From: Lachnoclostridium sp. UBA739
Lineage (GTDB): Bacteria; Bacillota_A; Clostridia; Lachnospirales; Lachnospiraceae
Direction: 5' to 3'
NCBI GenBank assembly: GCA_002297865.1
Contig: DBKX01000182.1
Span: forward strand, 1-22,569
Length of the DNA: 22,569 nucleotides
How positions within the stretch are numbered: position 1 is the first letter of the stretch; each line of letters starts with the position of its first letter. The position numbers and the translations under genes were made by a program. Shown in pieces: positions 1-8,287 of this stretch. Under the pieces are notes generated by a model. It did not search any database. It saw only the letters and a program-made list of their open reading frames with translations, and had not been told where the DNA came from.

Positions 1-71
1 GCAAAACCATTATTATGGTAAGTCATGATGAAAGTCTATTTGTGAATTGCTCTAGAATTATAAATCTATAG
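1..71 (+). CDS. ABC transporter ATP-binding protein, C-terminal end only
   Basis: Only the last 22 codons are in the window, read in the frame that begins at base 3 and ends at the TAG at 69-71. They read KTIIMVSHDE, then SLFVNCSRIINL. The run of hydrophobic residues followed by SHD is the H-loop (switch histidine) that closes the nucleotide-binding domain of ABC ATPases, and the protein stops about 15 residues later, as small MacB/LolD-like ATPases do. The same region of the ATPase at 10687-11361 reads KTIIIVTHDE, so the two are of the same general type. It is the only plus-strand gene and converges on the LCP gene. Its substrate cannot be told from this fragment. Edge truncation is due to the window, not to a visible mutation. 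Confidence 0.8.
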   Translation, partial: KTIIMVSHDESLFVNCSRIINL

Positions 72-230
72 ACACATAGGAAAAGAAAGGACTCAAAAAA
101 CAAAAATAGAGATAATAGTATACTTCTTTTCGCTACCGCTGCATCTCTTGCTTTGGTAATTTATATAACTTTCTGGTTCGTTAAATTTCTCTATTTCACC
201 AACATTGTCCCGGTATGTTTATCCCTACAT

Positions 231-280
231 AAAAATACCCTCAAGAATTTATTCGATATACAAATTCTTGAGGATATTTT
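231..280. terminator. Bidirectional rho-independent terminator
   Basis: A 12-bp perfect stem, CCTCAAGAATTT at 239-250 and AAATTCTTGAGG at 262-273, encloses an 11-base loop. It is flanked by AAAAAT on the left and ATATTTT on the right, so both strands show a stem followed by a U-rich tract. It lies 25 bases beyond the stop codon of the minus-strand LCP gene and downstream of the plus-strand ABC fragment, the right place to end both converging transcripts. Bases 72-230 between the ABC stop and this hairpin show no gene, repeat or other signal that I can support. Confidence 0.85.
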
Positions 281-305
281 ATTATTTACATACTTTTTAA
301 GTCTT

Positions 306-1328
306 TTAATTCTCATCTGAAACAGGATTAAATATAAATTCACTAAGCGCCTGCTTATTCTGCTCTAAATCAATAGCAAGCACCGAAGCCTTATTTACTT
401 TTTCATCCGTGTAAGAATTATCCACTGGTATTCTCATCTGATGAATTTCAGTAGTTCCCATAAATAAAACAGTTCTACCAAATCTAAAAATTTCATCATT
501 AGACAAATCAGTCGTAATATACGGAAGTACCGTTTTCCCTAAATCAAACAGCTTCGTAAATGGCATTGCCTTTGCCTTGGCAAACAAAGAGGTCATAACA
601 TTTCTCTGACGCTGTGTTCGTTCAAAGTCATTATTTCCTACCTGCCTGATTCTTGTATAAGCAAGTGCCTGTTCTCCGTTCATTGTCTGAGGACCGGCAA
701 CAACGTCTAATACACTGCTCCGATGGTAGGCTGTTGTCAGGTATTCATATTCTTCTTGGTTTAAGTTTATATCTACCCCGCCAACTTCATCAATCAAGCT
801 CTTAAACGCTTCAAAATCTACTAATATATAACCGTCTAATTTCATATTGAAATTATGTGCAATTGTTTCATATAGCAATTCCACACCGCCTAACGAATAG
901 GCAGCATTAAACTTTCTTTGTCCATGTCCTGGAATCTCCACATACATATCACGCATTAATGAAGTAAGCTTTAATTGCTTATGTTTATTGTCTATCGTCG
1001 CAATCATAGTAGAATCTGAACGTCCCTTTTGAGACCACGTTGCACGCTTGTCAGAGCCTATTAACAGGATATTCACAATCTGGTCGTCTGATAATAAATC
1101 TTTGTCATCTAATACATTGGATAAATCAGAAGATTTATCACGCCCCATAGTGGAAAATGCATCAGTTACTTCATATTTTATTTTCGCTGAAACAATTCCC
1201 GATACAACAGCTATGAGAACAAGCATACAGCTCATGACTCGTTTCATTAGTTTCTTACGTCTTCTTCGTTTCTTATTCTTCAAATTCCTCTGTCCATTTT
1301 TCTCGGACATATACTCTTCATTACTCAT
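306..1328 (-). CDS. LytR-CpsA-Psr (LCP) family cell-wall glycopolymer ligase
   Basis: The product is a membrane-anchored enzyme of the LCP family. Family members transfer undecaprenyl-linked glycopolymers (teichoic acids, capsule, rhamnan) to peptidoglycan on the outer face of the membrane. Counting from the chosen start (340 residues), a short cytoplasmic tail with a Lys/Arg cluster at 18-30 precedes one transmembrane helix at about 31-49. The LCP domain then runs from NILLIGSD (86-93) through RSDSTM (103-108), SLMRDMYVEIPG (123-134), KFNAAYSLGG (139-148) and YTRIRQVGNNDFERTQRQR (224-242). These hold the conserved Arg and Asp residues that bind pyrophosphate and metal. The frame is open to 1406, but that start would overlap the upstream glycosyltransferase by 49 bases. 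The ATG at 1328 has a purine-rich Shine-Dalgarno site and leaves a 29-base gap, so I prefer it. The neighbouring glycosyltransferases suggest that it attaches their polysaccharide. Confidence 0.93.
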   Translation of the reverse strand: MSNEEYMSEKNGQRNLKNKKRRRRKKLMKRVMSCMLVLIAVVSGIVSAKIKYEVTDAFSTMGRDKSSDLSNVLDDKDLLSDDQIVNILLIGSDKRATWSQKGRSDSTMIATIDNKHKQLKLTSLMRDMYVEIPGHGQRKFNAAYSLGGVELLYETIAHNFNMKLDGYILVDFEAFKSLIDEVGGVDINLNQEEYEYLTTAYHRSSVLDVVAGPQTMNGEQALAYTRIRQVGNNDFERTQRQRNVMTSLFAKAKAMPFTKLFDLGKTVLPYITTDLSNDEIFRFGRTVLFMGTTEIHQMRIPVDNSYTDEKVNKASVLAIDLEQNKQALSEFIFNPVSDEN

Positions 1329-1334
1329 ACTTAT

Positions 1335-1342
1335 CCCTTTCC
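1335..1342 (-). promoter_or_regulatory. Ribosome binding site deciding the LCP start
   Basis: On the minus strand GGAAAGGG is followed by ATAAGT and the ATG at 1328, a 6-base spacing. No comparable site precedes the ATG at 1406. This is the reason for shortening the LCP protein by 26 residues. Confidence 0.6.
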
Positions 1343-1357
1343 CTATGCTTTCCTTGA

Positions 1358-2284
1358 TTAAATCAAGAGAAGAACACCAATATTTCGTATTACTCCAGAT
1401 TTCCAAAATTTATATCGAACAATTTGTATTCTTCGATTAACAAAGTTTTTCTCATGTAGTGTTGCAAAGACGTAGATAACGCGACTGATATCTTTTGGCA
1501 GCTCATTTTCAGAAAGCTTAAATAAGCTGGAAGCTTGCATTTGTGTCTCTAACAGTACTTGTTTCTGCCGTTTCCATGTAGAGGCTTTTTTAAGGACCGC
1601 ATCCTTAGAAAATGCTGTACTTCCTACAACATTATTGGTGTGTTGGCGATATAACATGGTTGGCTTGTCCAGATAAATGATTCTTCCATATGCAGCTGCA
1701 ACAATTCCAGCCCACCAGTCATGCATTCGGACTTTTTTCGGAAACTTTTTCAGCTTTTCAAGTAATGCACGGTTTAATAACATGGTACATCCCATCATTT
1801 TATTTTCCATAAGCATATGGGACAAATCAAGCTTAGACGTATCCAGTTTGCTGCTTTTATGAAAAGAATCCATAATGGTCTGCAATTGTTCATCTACTAC
1901 AGTTGCATCTGTAAAAACTGTAATTGGTGTTTTTTCTCCATACTGAGCTTCTGCCTGCTTCATACAGTTTACAGTATCCTCTATCTTATTTGGCAGCCAG
2001 TAATCGTCTTGATCACAGAACATTACATAATCGCCTTGTGCTTTTCTGGCTCCGTCTAAAAAATTTATTGCGGCGCCTTTATTTTTCTCATTTGGTTTCC
2101 AAAAAATTTTATCTGGATACTCTTCCTGGTATATCTTAACGATTTCTTCTGTTTTGTCGGTGGAACCATCATCGCAGACCCAGATACGCCAGTTGTTCCA
2201 TGTATTTTTGATAATGGATTCAATCTGCTCTTTTATATATCGTTCCCCGTTATACGTTCCCATAATGATATCTACTATTTTCAT
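1358..2284 (-). CDS. Family 2 glycosyltransferase, rhamnosyltransferase-like
   Basis: This 308-residue cytoplasmic GT-A fold enzyme should add a sugar from a nucleotide-sugar donor to a lipid-linked cell-wall glycan. It opens with a typical GT2 start, MKIVDIIMGTYNGERYI. The nucleotide-binding DDGS motif is at 38-41, the metal-binding DQDD motif at 91-94, an HDWW segment at 188-191 and YRQHTNN at 212-218. The DQDD...HDWW...RQH pattern and the short hydrophobic tail ending in LLLI are what I associate with the bacterial rhamnosyltransferase-like subgroup. The donor sugar is therefore a family-based inference. A strong GGAGG lies 5 bases before the ATG. The gene starts 13 bases after the stop of the other GT2 and ends 29 bases before the LCP start, which suggests co-transcription. 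Confidence 0.9.
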   Translation of the reverse strand: MKIVDIIMGTYNGERYIKEQIESIIKNTWNNWRIWVCDDGSTDKTEEIVKIYQEEYPDKIFWKPNEKNKGAAINFLDGARKAQGDYVMFCDQDDYWLPNKIEDTVNCMKQAEAQYGEKTPITVFTDATVVDEQLQTIMDSFHKSSKLDTSKLDLSHMLMENKMMGCTMLLNRALLEKLKKFPKKVRMHDWWAGIVAAAYGRIIYLDKPTMLYRQHTNNVVGSTAFSKDAVLKKASTWKRQKQVLLETQMQASSLFKLSENELPKDISRVIYVFATLHEKNFVNRRIQIVRYKFWKSGVIRNIGVLLLI

Positions 2285-2297
2285 GGCTGCCTCCGTT

Positions 2298-3224
2298 TTA
2301 CTTATTCCAATATGGTTTAAAGGAAGTCATTTTAAGCACAATGCTTTCTGGCAGGCTCTTATAATGACATCCAAATTTATACCCTAAAAATTTAAAACCG
2401 CTTGCAAAGAACAAGTCTACTAATTGGAGGTATTTTTTCTCCTCAATCATCTGGCGACTGGTTTCCTTGACTAATTTTACACCTTCTGGAACGGATTTAA
2501 CAGACCCGAAAATTTCATTATATTGACTATGAGCAACACCAACATCAAAATTTCTTCTAAACTGCTGCATATAAGTATAATTGTGAGAGTGCATTACTTT
2601 GGCATCTTTGGAATATTTAATTTTGTAATCCGCCATAATCATGTGGTAAGCCATGATTGCATCTTCTGCGAAAATGGTTTTTTTCACAAAACCACCTAAT
2701 TCATCATATACTGTTTTTTTGTAGACAGCACATACGTCAGAACAGAAAAATGCTTTAATTCCCATGGTTTCTAAATCTTCTTTGCCTTTCACAATATCCT
2801 TGTCAGGATAATTGAATTTTCTCGTATACTGCTCTAGCACATCGCCATGCTTTCCTGCGATTTGTCTTGCATAGCACAAACTAATCTGGGCATCCTCTTC
2901 AAATGCCTTTACCAGATTAGAGATTAAGTGACTATCCACAGGCACTGCATCTTGGGTCATAAACATGAGATAATCTGCATCTGACAAACTGGCACCATAA
3001 TCTCTTGTTCCACCATGGTCAAACTCTTTCTGGCCAATCTGATATACTTCCACACCATACTTTTCAATGTAAGGTGTTACGATATCTTCTTTTCCTGAAA
3101 CCGTTGTATTGAGTAGGAGAATACGATTTGGCTGCACACTCTGTTTTCTGATTCGCTCTAATAATAAGTCCAGTTTCTGATCTGGTAAATAAGTTGGTAT
3201 GATAAGATCCAAACTATAATTCAT
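2298..3224 (-). CDS. Family 2 glycosyltransferase, rhamnosyltransferase-like
   Basis: This is a second 308-residue GT2 enzyme, clearly different in sequence from its neighbour. It begins DLIIPTYLPDQKL and has the FDHGGTRDYG motif at 68-77, which is characteristic of RfbN/WbbL-like rhamnosyltransferases. A TQDAVP segment at 90-95 supplies the DxD-equivalent acidic position. FCSDVCAVYKK (160-170) and FAEDAIMAYH (185-194) mark the acceptor-side conserved region with the likely catalytic acid. No transmembrane segment is apparent. The ATG is preceded by AAAAGGAG with a 4-base gap. It follows the methionine synthase stop by 35 bases with no visible hairpin terminator. Together with the other GT2 and the LCP protein it probably builds and anchors a rhamnose-containing wall polysaccharide. 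Confidence 0.9.
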   Translation of the reverse strand: MNYSLDLIIPTYLPDQKLDLLLERIRKQSVQPNRILLLNTTVSGKEDIVTPYIEKYGVEVYQIGQKEFDHGGTRDYGASLSDADYLMFMTQDAVPVDSHLISNLVKAFEEDAQISLCYARQIAGKHGDVLEQYTRKFNYPDKDIVKGKEDLETMGIKAFFCSDVCAVYKKTVYDELGGFVKKTIFAEDAIMAYHMIMADYKIKYSKDAKVMHSHNYTYMQQFRRNFDVGVAHSQYNEIFGSVKSVPEGVKLVKETSRQMIEEKKYLQLVDLFFASGFKFLGYKFGCHYKSLPESIVLKMTSFKPYWNK

Positions 3225-3259
3225 GATGTTGCTCCTTTTAATGATATAACGAAATCTAT

Positions 3260-5704
3260 CTATTCTATATTCAATAGTCTTTTTACTAATTTAACGGCTT
3301 CCTGAGCATCTTTCGAATACCCATCCGCACCGATTTCATCGGCATAATCCTGGGTTATAACCGCACCGCCAATAATTATTTTTGCAGACAGCTTTTCTGC
3401 CCTTGCTTTCTCGATTACCTTTTTCATTTCTGTCATAGTTGTTGTCATAAGGGCTGATAGACCGATAATATCTGCATTTTTCTCTTTGGCAGTTTCGATA
3501 ATTAAATCGGTTGGTACATCTTTACCTAAATCGATGACCTCGAACCCATAGTTTTTAAGCATAAGCACAACTAGGTTCTTACCAATGTCATGAATATCGC
3601 CTTCTACAGTAGCCATAATGACTGTGCCAAGCTTAGTTTCATTTTCCTTTTTTAGCATTGGCTCTAAATAATCAATGGCAATCTTCATGGTTTCGGCACT
3701 GCTTATGAGCTGTGGAAGGAAGTAAATCTGCTTATCAAAGAGTCTTCCTACTTCGTTGATAGCTGGAATCAGCATGGTTTCAATCATTTCCTGTGGTTCT
3801 TTTCCTGCATTTAGGGCAGCTTCTACCAAACCGATAACCTGCTTTTTTCTGCCTTTGATAACAGCCTCAGCAATCTGGTCGAAATTTTTGGCCTTATTGT
3901 CTCCCTGTGGCTGTGCCTTTGATTCTGTTACAAGGGTAGTTGGATTTTGTGTCACCCTTTCTATATAGTTCACATCTGCTTCTTCCTTATTCATTAATAA
4001 ATCCGTTGCACATGCCACATTCATTAATAAGCTTTGTGAAGGATTAGCAATTGCCATGGTAAGTCCTTCTCTTATTGCTAATGCCAAAAATGTAGAATTA
4101 ACAAAAATTCTTTCTGGAAGACCAAATGAAATATTGGATAATCCACATATAGTAGCAATTCCTAAGTCATTTTTGCAATAGCGAATCGTTTCCAATGTTT
4201 CTAATGCCGCTCTTTTGTTGGCACCTACTGTATTTACAAGACCGTCTACAACGATATCTTTTTCTGTAAAGCCTTGGCTTTTCGCTTCATTTAAAATAAT
4301 CTGAATGATTTCTTTCTTCTCTTCTATATTCTTAGGCAATCCCTCATCAGATAACGGAAGTAAAATAAACATTGCACCGTACTTCTTTGCAATTGGAATT
4401 AGCTTTTCAAACTTTTCTGTCTCCAGTGAGATGGAATTAATTAAAGCTCGTCCTGGATAAATTCGTAATGCAGCTTCTATTACAGGAATATGGCTGGAAT
4501 CGATACAAAGAGGAAGATCCGATGCAAGTGTCAGCTCATTTACCACTTTTAGCATCATTTCCTTTTCATCTATTCCGTTCATTCCAACATTAATATCAAG
4601 AATATTGGCTCCATTGTCTTTCTGTTCCTGTGCAAACTGAAGTACCATATCCAGGTTACCTTCTCTTAACTCTGCCTGCAGTGCCTTCTTACCTGTTGGA
4701 TTAATTCGTTCTCCCACTACCATGAAACGTCCATCCAGACCAAATTGCAATGTTTTACGTTCCGTTGTAAGAGCACGCACTCTTTCCTGATTCCTTGGAA
4801 CTGGTTTTCTTACTCCAATTCGGCTAGTCATTGCCTTAATATGTTCAGGAGTACTTCCACAACAGCCACCTACGATAGCAGCTCCGGCTTCTACAAGATG
4901 CTCCATATGTTCTGCGAAAGCATCTGGCTGCATATCAAACACTGTTTCTCCATCTTCAAGATGTGGTAATCCTGCATTTGGTTTTGCGATGATTGGTATG
5001 GTAGCAACTTTCTTCATTTCCTGAACAACTGGAAGCATTTTATCGGGACCAGTGGAACAATTAAGTCCAACGGCACATACCCCTAAATTTTCAAGTACTA
5101 CTACAGCAGTTGTTGGGTCTGTACCAAATAGAGTTTTGCAGTCATCGTTGAAAGTCAAAGTTGCCATAACTGGTAAATCACAAGTTTCTTTCGCTGCAAT
5201 AACAGCCGCTCTGGTCTCCTGTAAACTCATCATCGTTTCTACAACAAATAAATCGACACCTGCTTCTACAAGATAACCAATCTGTTCTTTGTATACATCA
5301 ATTAATTCTTCAACAGACATTTTACCAATTGGATATACCTGCTCACCTGTCATAGTGAGATCTCCTGCTACATAAACTGTTTGCTCTGGATATTGTTCTT
5401 TGGCACGTTTTACTGCTTCTTTTGACAGGCCTACTAATGTTTTGTTAATTCTTTCGATATCTTGTTCTAAACCATATTCTTTTAATTTAATTCGATTTCC
5501 TGTAAACGTTGGCGCATAAAGAATATCTGTTCCTGCCTCAATAAACTCCATCTGCAGTTCTATTAATTTCTCAGGGTTCTCAAGAATCCATTTTTCAGGG
5601 CATACCCCTGCTGGCATTCCTTTTCTATATAAATTTGAACCAGTTGCACCATCTAAGAAAATGACACGTGATTCTATCAGCTCATTCCATTCTTCTCTAT
5701 TCAT
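3260..5704 (-). CDS. metH: Cobalamin-dependent methionine synthase lacking the reactivation domain
   Basis: The enzyme moves a methyl group from 5-methyltetrahydrofolate through cobalamin to homocysteine to make methionine. In its 814 residues three modules are visible in order. The homocysteine-binding barrel covers about 1-300, with zinc ligands Cys216 (GLNCSTG) and Cys281-Cys282 (GGCCGST). The pterin-binding barrel covers about 315-585 (VGERINPTG at 330-338, DINVG at 370-374). The cobalamin region covers about 605-814: a helical cap, then DIHDIGKN at 703-710, whose His705 is the expected lower axial cobalt ligand, and GLSALMTTTM at 748-757. E. coli MetH has about 1230 residues because it adds a C-terminal AdoMet-binding reactivation domain. 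That domain is absent here, as in several clostridial and Thermotoga enzymes, so a separate activator would be needed. The gene starts 29 bases after yitJ. The only nearby SD-like sequence, AAAGGA, lies about 12 bases before the ATG, which is rather far. Confidence 0.96.
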   Translation of the reverse strand: MNREEWNELIESRVIFLDGATGSNLYRKGMPAGVCPEKWILENPEKLIELQMEFIEAGTDILYAPTFTGNRIKLKEYGLEQDIERINKTLVGLSKEAVKRAKEQYPEQTVYVAGDLTMTGEQVYPIGKMSVEELIDVYKEQIGYLVEAGVDLFVVETMMSLQETRAAVIAAKETCDLPVMATLTFNDDCKTLFGTDPTTAVVVLENLGVCAVGLNCSTGPDKMLPVVQEMKKVATIPIIAKPNAGLPHLEDGETVFDMQPDAFAEHMEHLVEAGAAIVGGCCGSTPEHIKAMTSRIGVRKPVPRNQERVRALTTERKTLQFGLDGRFMVVGERINPTGKKALQAELREGNLDMVLQFAQEQKDNGANILDINVGMNGIDEKEMMLKVVNELTLASDLPLCIDSSHIPVIEAALRIYPGRALINSISLETEKFEKLIPIAKKYGAMFILLPLSDEGLPKNIEEKKEIIQIILNEAKSQGFTEKDIVVDGLVNTVGANKRAALETLETIRYCKNDLGIATICGLSNISFGLPERIFVNSTFLALAIREGLTMAIANPSQSLLMNVACATDLLMNKEEADVNYIERVTQNPTTLVTESKAQPQGDNKAKNFDQIAEAVIKGRKKQVIGLVEAALNAGKEPQEMIETMLIPAINEVGRLFDKQIYFLPQLISSAETMKIAIDYLEPMLKKENETKLGTVIMATVEGDIHDIGKNLVVLMLKNYGFEVIDLGKDVPTDLIIETAKEKNADIIGLSALMTTTMTEMKKVIEKARAEKLSAKIIIGGAVITQDYADEIGADGYSKDAQEAVKLVKRLLNIE

Positions 5705-5733
5705 ATAACGTACCAGTCCTTTCTCAAGTGCTT

Positions 5734-7536
5734 TTATTTTATTCTTATTTTATCCATAAAACTTACTCTGTTAAACGGCAACATAAAATAATAACCATCT
5801 GCAAACGTATGAAGCTTATCTATTATTTCACTGGCAATTTCTGCTCCTAGAATTTCAGCCTCTTCTCTTTCCATATCTGGATGATATCGAGCTACAATTT
5901 CATCTGGGACTCTGATTCCTGCTAATTCATTTTTCACAAAATTAGCATTTCGATAACTTGTAAATGGCATGATACCACATAAAATCTTTGTATCAACTTG
6001 TTTTCTGATTTCATGAATTCTCTCGATATCTTCTGGTGCATAGATAGGCTGAGTAAGAAAATACTTTGCTCCTGCATCTATTTTTTTCTTCATTCGCTCA
6101 ACTACCTTATCAATTCGCCCTGCATAATTAAGAGCACCTCCATAGTAAATTGGTTCTGATGAAAAATGTTCCTGATTCATTTCTTTTGCAAAATTCATTA
6201 GCTGTATGGAATTATAATCAAATACACTGGAGATTGATGCTCTGCTTACACTTGGAACCGGATCTCCTGTTACAATTAAAAGGTTACGAATGTCGTTAAT
6301 ATATGCTCCTAAAATGGTAGACCGCATAGAAATCATATTACGATCCCTACAGCACAAATGAGGCATAACCGAAACCCCAACATCATTTGCAAGTTTTACG
6401 CTCATTAACACAGAATCAACGCGGCTTCTTCCTCGTGGAGAATCTGCCATTGTGATTATATCTACATTACGATCCTTTAAATACTGGGCATATTCCATAA
6501 TCGCATCGTATTTTGCATCATATGGTGGGTCTAGTTCTACTGCAACTACTTTTTTACCCTCCTGCATTTTCTGATAAAATGCGTTTGGCTTCTCTTCTTT
6601 CTTAACCTCTTGTTCCTCTTCTGTCCAAACTTCCATTGCACTTGCTTTGACCATTGGCTGTAATGAGACTTTGCTAGAAAACTTTTCAATATATTCTGGT
6701 GTCGTACCACAACAGCCACCCATGATATTCACTCCAAGTTCTGCAATCTCGCTCATGTTTTCAACAAAATAATCTGCATTGTCCATAAATACCATTCGAT
6801 TTTGGAACTGTTCTGGATATCCTGCATTTGGCATACAGACCGTATACTTATTACTTGGGAAGTGAAACTTCTTAAGCATTTGATACATATGTCCTGAACC
6901 GATTCCGCAGTTAAATCCTACAGCATCAATTTGTTCTATTTTCTCTACCTGTTCAAGCAAACGGTTTGCTTTGATTCCTAAAGCTGAATAACCGTTTTTA
7001 TTCACACAAAAATCGGTTATGATAAAGATATCACTTTTTTCTTTCACATACTTGATGACTTCTTCTATCATAGTTAAATCCGCAAAAGTTTCAAAAAGAA
7101 TTGCTGACATATTTTCTTCTATATAAATGTCGCACATTCTCTTATATTCCTCTATCACATCTTGTTTGGTATAGTCCGGGCTAAACGGTATGGGTCCAAT
7201 ATCTCCTGCTATAAATACTGGTTCCTTTTGTGACTTATTGCCTGCGAGTGCATCCCCCGCAGCACATTTCGCAATTTTACACGCTGCATGGATTAGTTTT
7301 TCTTGCTCCTCTTTTCCTATTTTTAGCACATTGGTATTGGCTGCAAATGTGTTGGTTCTAAGAAGCCTAGCTCCTGCTTTGATATACTGCTTATGTATGT
7401 TCTCAATTAACTCTGGTTCCTCTAAATTGGCGTATTCCGATACAAGCCTATCATTTCCCTTAAGCTGTGTATAATATGTCCCCATAGCCCCATCCGTAAT
7501 GATTCTATGTTCTCTTAAATATTCCTGTAATTTCAT
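5734..7536 (-). CDS. yitJ: Bifunctional homocysteine S-methyltransferase / methylenetetrahydrofolate reductase
   Basis: This 600-residue fusion has the layout of Bacillus subtilis YitJ. Residues 1-295 form a homocysteine methyltransferase barrel, opening RIITDGAMGTYY, with zinc ligands Cys210 (GFNCGIG) and Cys275-Cys276 (GGCCGTT). A charged linker (305-325) leads to a methylenetetrahydrofolate reductase barrel (about 328-600). That part carries VAVELDPP, whose Glu334 matches the catalytic Glu of MetF, and LLIVTGDP with Asp425, matching the FAD/folate Asp. The reductase makes 5-methyl-THF, which the next gene, metH, consumes. The methyltransferase half may deliver homocysteine chemistry without MetH, but its methyl donor is not evident from sequence. 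AAGGAG lies 6 bases before the ATG. A good promoter sits just upstream and the leader is only about 27 bases, leaving no space for an S-box or T-box. Confidence 0.94.
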   Translation of the reverse strand: MKLQEYLREHRIITDGAMGTYYTQLKGNDRLVSEYANLEEPELIENIHKQYIKAGARLLRTNTFAANTNVLKIGKEEQEKLIHAACKIAKCAAGDALAGNKSQKEPVFIAGDIGPIPFSPDYTKQDVIEEYKRMCDIYIEENMSAILFETFADLTMIEEVIKYVKEKSDIFIITDFCVNKNGYSALGIKANRLLEQVEKIEQIDAVGFNCGIGSGHMYQMLKKFHFPSNKYTVCMPNAGYPEQFQNRMVFMDNADYFVENMSEIAELGVNIMGGCCGTTPEYIEKFSSKVSLQPMVKASAMEVWTEEEQEVKKEEKPNAFYQKMQEGKKVVAVELDPPYDAKYDAIMEYAQYLKDRNVDIITMADSPRGRSRVDSVLMSVKLANDVGVSVMPHLCCRDRNMISMRSTILGAYINDIRNLLIVTGDPVPSVSRASISSVFDYNSIQLMNFAKEMNQEHFSSEPIYYGGALNYAGRIDKVVERMKKKIDAGAKYFLTQPIYAPEDIERIHEIRKQVDTKILCGIMPFTSYRNANFVKNELAGIRVPDEIVARYHPDMEREEAEILGAEIASEIIDKLHTFADGYYFMLPFNRVSFMDKIRIK

Positions 7537-7569
7537 GAAGCACTCCTTAACTTATTTTCTTATCTTTCT

Positions 7570-7598
7570 AGTATACATATATATATGGTTATTTACAA
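7570..7598 (-). promoter_or_regulatory. Probable sigma-A promoter for yitJ-metH
   Basis: On the minus strand a -35 box TTGTAA (7593-7598) is separated by exactly 17 bases from a -10 box TATACT (7570-7575), which is directly preceded by TG. Transcription would start near 7563 and give a leader of about 27 nucleotides that carries the AAGGAG ribosome binding site. It lies in the 76-base gap between the amidase and yitJ genes. Confidence 0.65.
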
Positions 7599-7612
7599 TG
7601 AAAACTGTTCCC

Positions 7613-8287
7613 TTACTTGCTGTATTCTTCAATATATGCAAAAACATCATCCTTAAATTGATACCATGCATCTTCATTGTCCACAAAGTACTTTGGACAT
7701 AACTTGCCTGTCACATCGTAATGTCTTATTATATTATCCTGTTTCAAGTTATATTCTCCACAAAGCCAGGCTACAAGTCTTACTAGCGATTGATACGTTT
7801 TCTTATTGAATTTCCCGGTTTCATCTGGGTGGCAGCATTCTATGCTGATTGTGTCTTTATTTCGCTCATTTGAAGCATAAGATATCTCACCTAACGGGAT
7901 GCACTGAATCACTTCCCCATCCAATCCTATTACATAATGACTGCTCGCATAAGTTTCCTTGGTATCTTTCAGTCCTTCAAAATAATTCCGATTATTCTTT
8001 GCACTCGATCCTGGGTTGGCTGTGTAATGCACAACAATCCCTTTTACCCTTCTAAGCCTCTTCCCTGGTCTGGAATATTCATTTTTAGTCAGGTACATCT
8101 CTGTCACATCTAATTGACCTACCTTTTTTGTTGGAAACAATTTTCCAAACATTCCAAGTCCAGTTCCTCTTTTTTCAACTGTGGAATAAAGAAGTCCGTA
8201 TATGATAAAGACAAATAAAATAATTCCACTTATTTTTAAAATACGCTCTAATGCATGTTTGTTCCTTTTTCCTCTTTTTTTACTCAT
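7613..8287 (-). CDS. Membrane-anchored N-acetylmuramoyl-L-alanine amidase (Amidase_2)
   Basis: The enzyme should cleave the bond between muramic acid and the stem peptide of peptidoglycan outside the membrane. With the ATG at 8287 it has 224 residues: a basic cytoplasmic start (KKRGKRNK), one uncleaved-looking transmembrane helix at about 18-34, then an Amidase_2 / PGRP-like domain from about 78. Zinc ligands fit His87 (VVHYTA), His189 (IRHYD) and Cys197 (KLCPKY), with Glu150 in SIECC near the active site. There are no SH3 or other wall-binding repeats, so it is held by the membrane helix alone. A GTG at 8302 would add five residues, but GGGGGAAG spaced 5-8 bases from the ATG favours 8287. 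That ATG overlaps the stop of a 28-codon frame. Its role could be wall turnover, recycling or spore-related, which the sequence does not settle. Confidence 0.92.
   Translation of the reverse strand: MSKKRGKRNKHALERILKISGIILFVFIIYGLLYSTVEKRGTGLGMFGKLFPTKKVGQLDVTEMYLTKNEYSRPGKRLRRVKGIVVHYTANPGSSAKNNRNYFEGLKDTKETYASSHYVIGLDGEVIQCIPLGEISYASNERNKDTISIECCHPDETGKFNKKTYQSLVRLVAWLCGEYNLKQDNIIRHYDVTGKLCPKYFVDNEDAWYQFKDDVFAYIEEYSK

Noticed and set aside
1329..1406. Longer LCP start that would add 26 residues and overlap the upstream glycosyltransferase by 49 bases
   Set aside because: There is no ribosome site before the ATG at 1406, while the ATG at 1328 has one and gives normal spacing; the added residues do not resemble LCP N-termini.
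1048..1440. A 130-codon plus-strand frame opposite the LCP gene
   Set aside because: It mirrors the LCP reading frame, has no family motif, and its hydrophobic parts are the complement of the Lys/Arg-rich LCP N-terminus.
7537..7612. SAM riboswitch or T-box before the methionine genes
   Set aside because: The whole gap is 76 bases, contains a promoter and shows no stem arrangement or T-box sequence.
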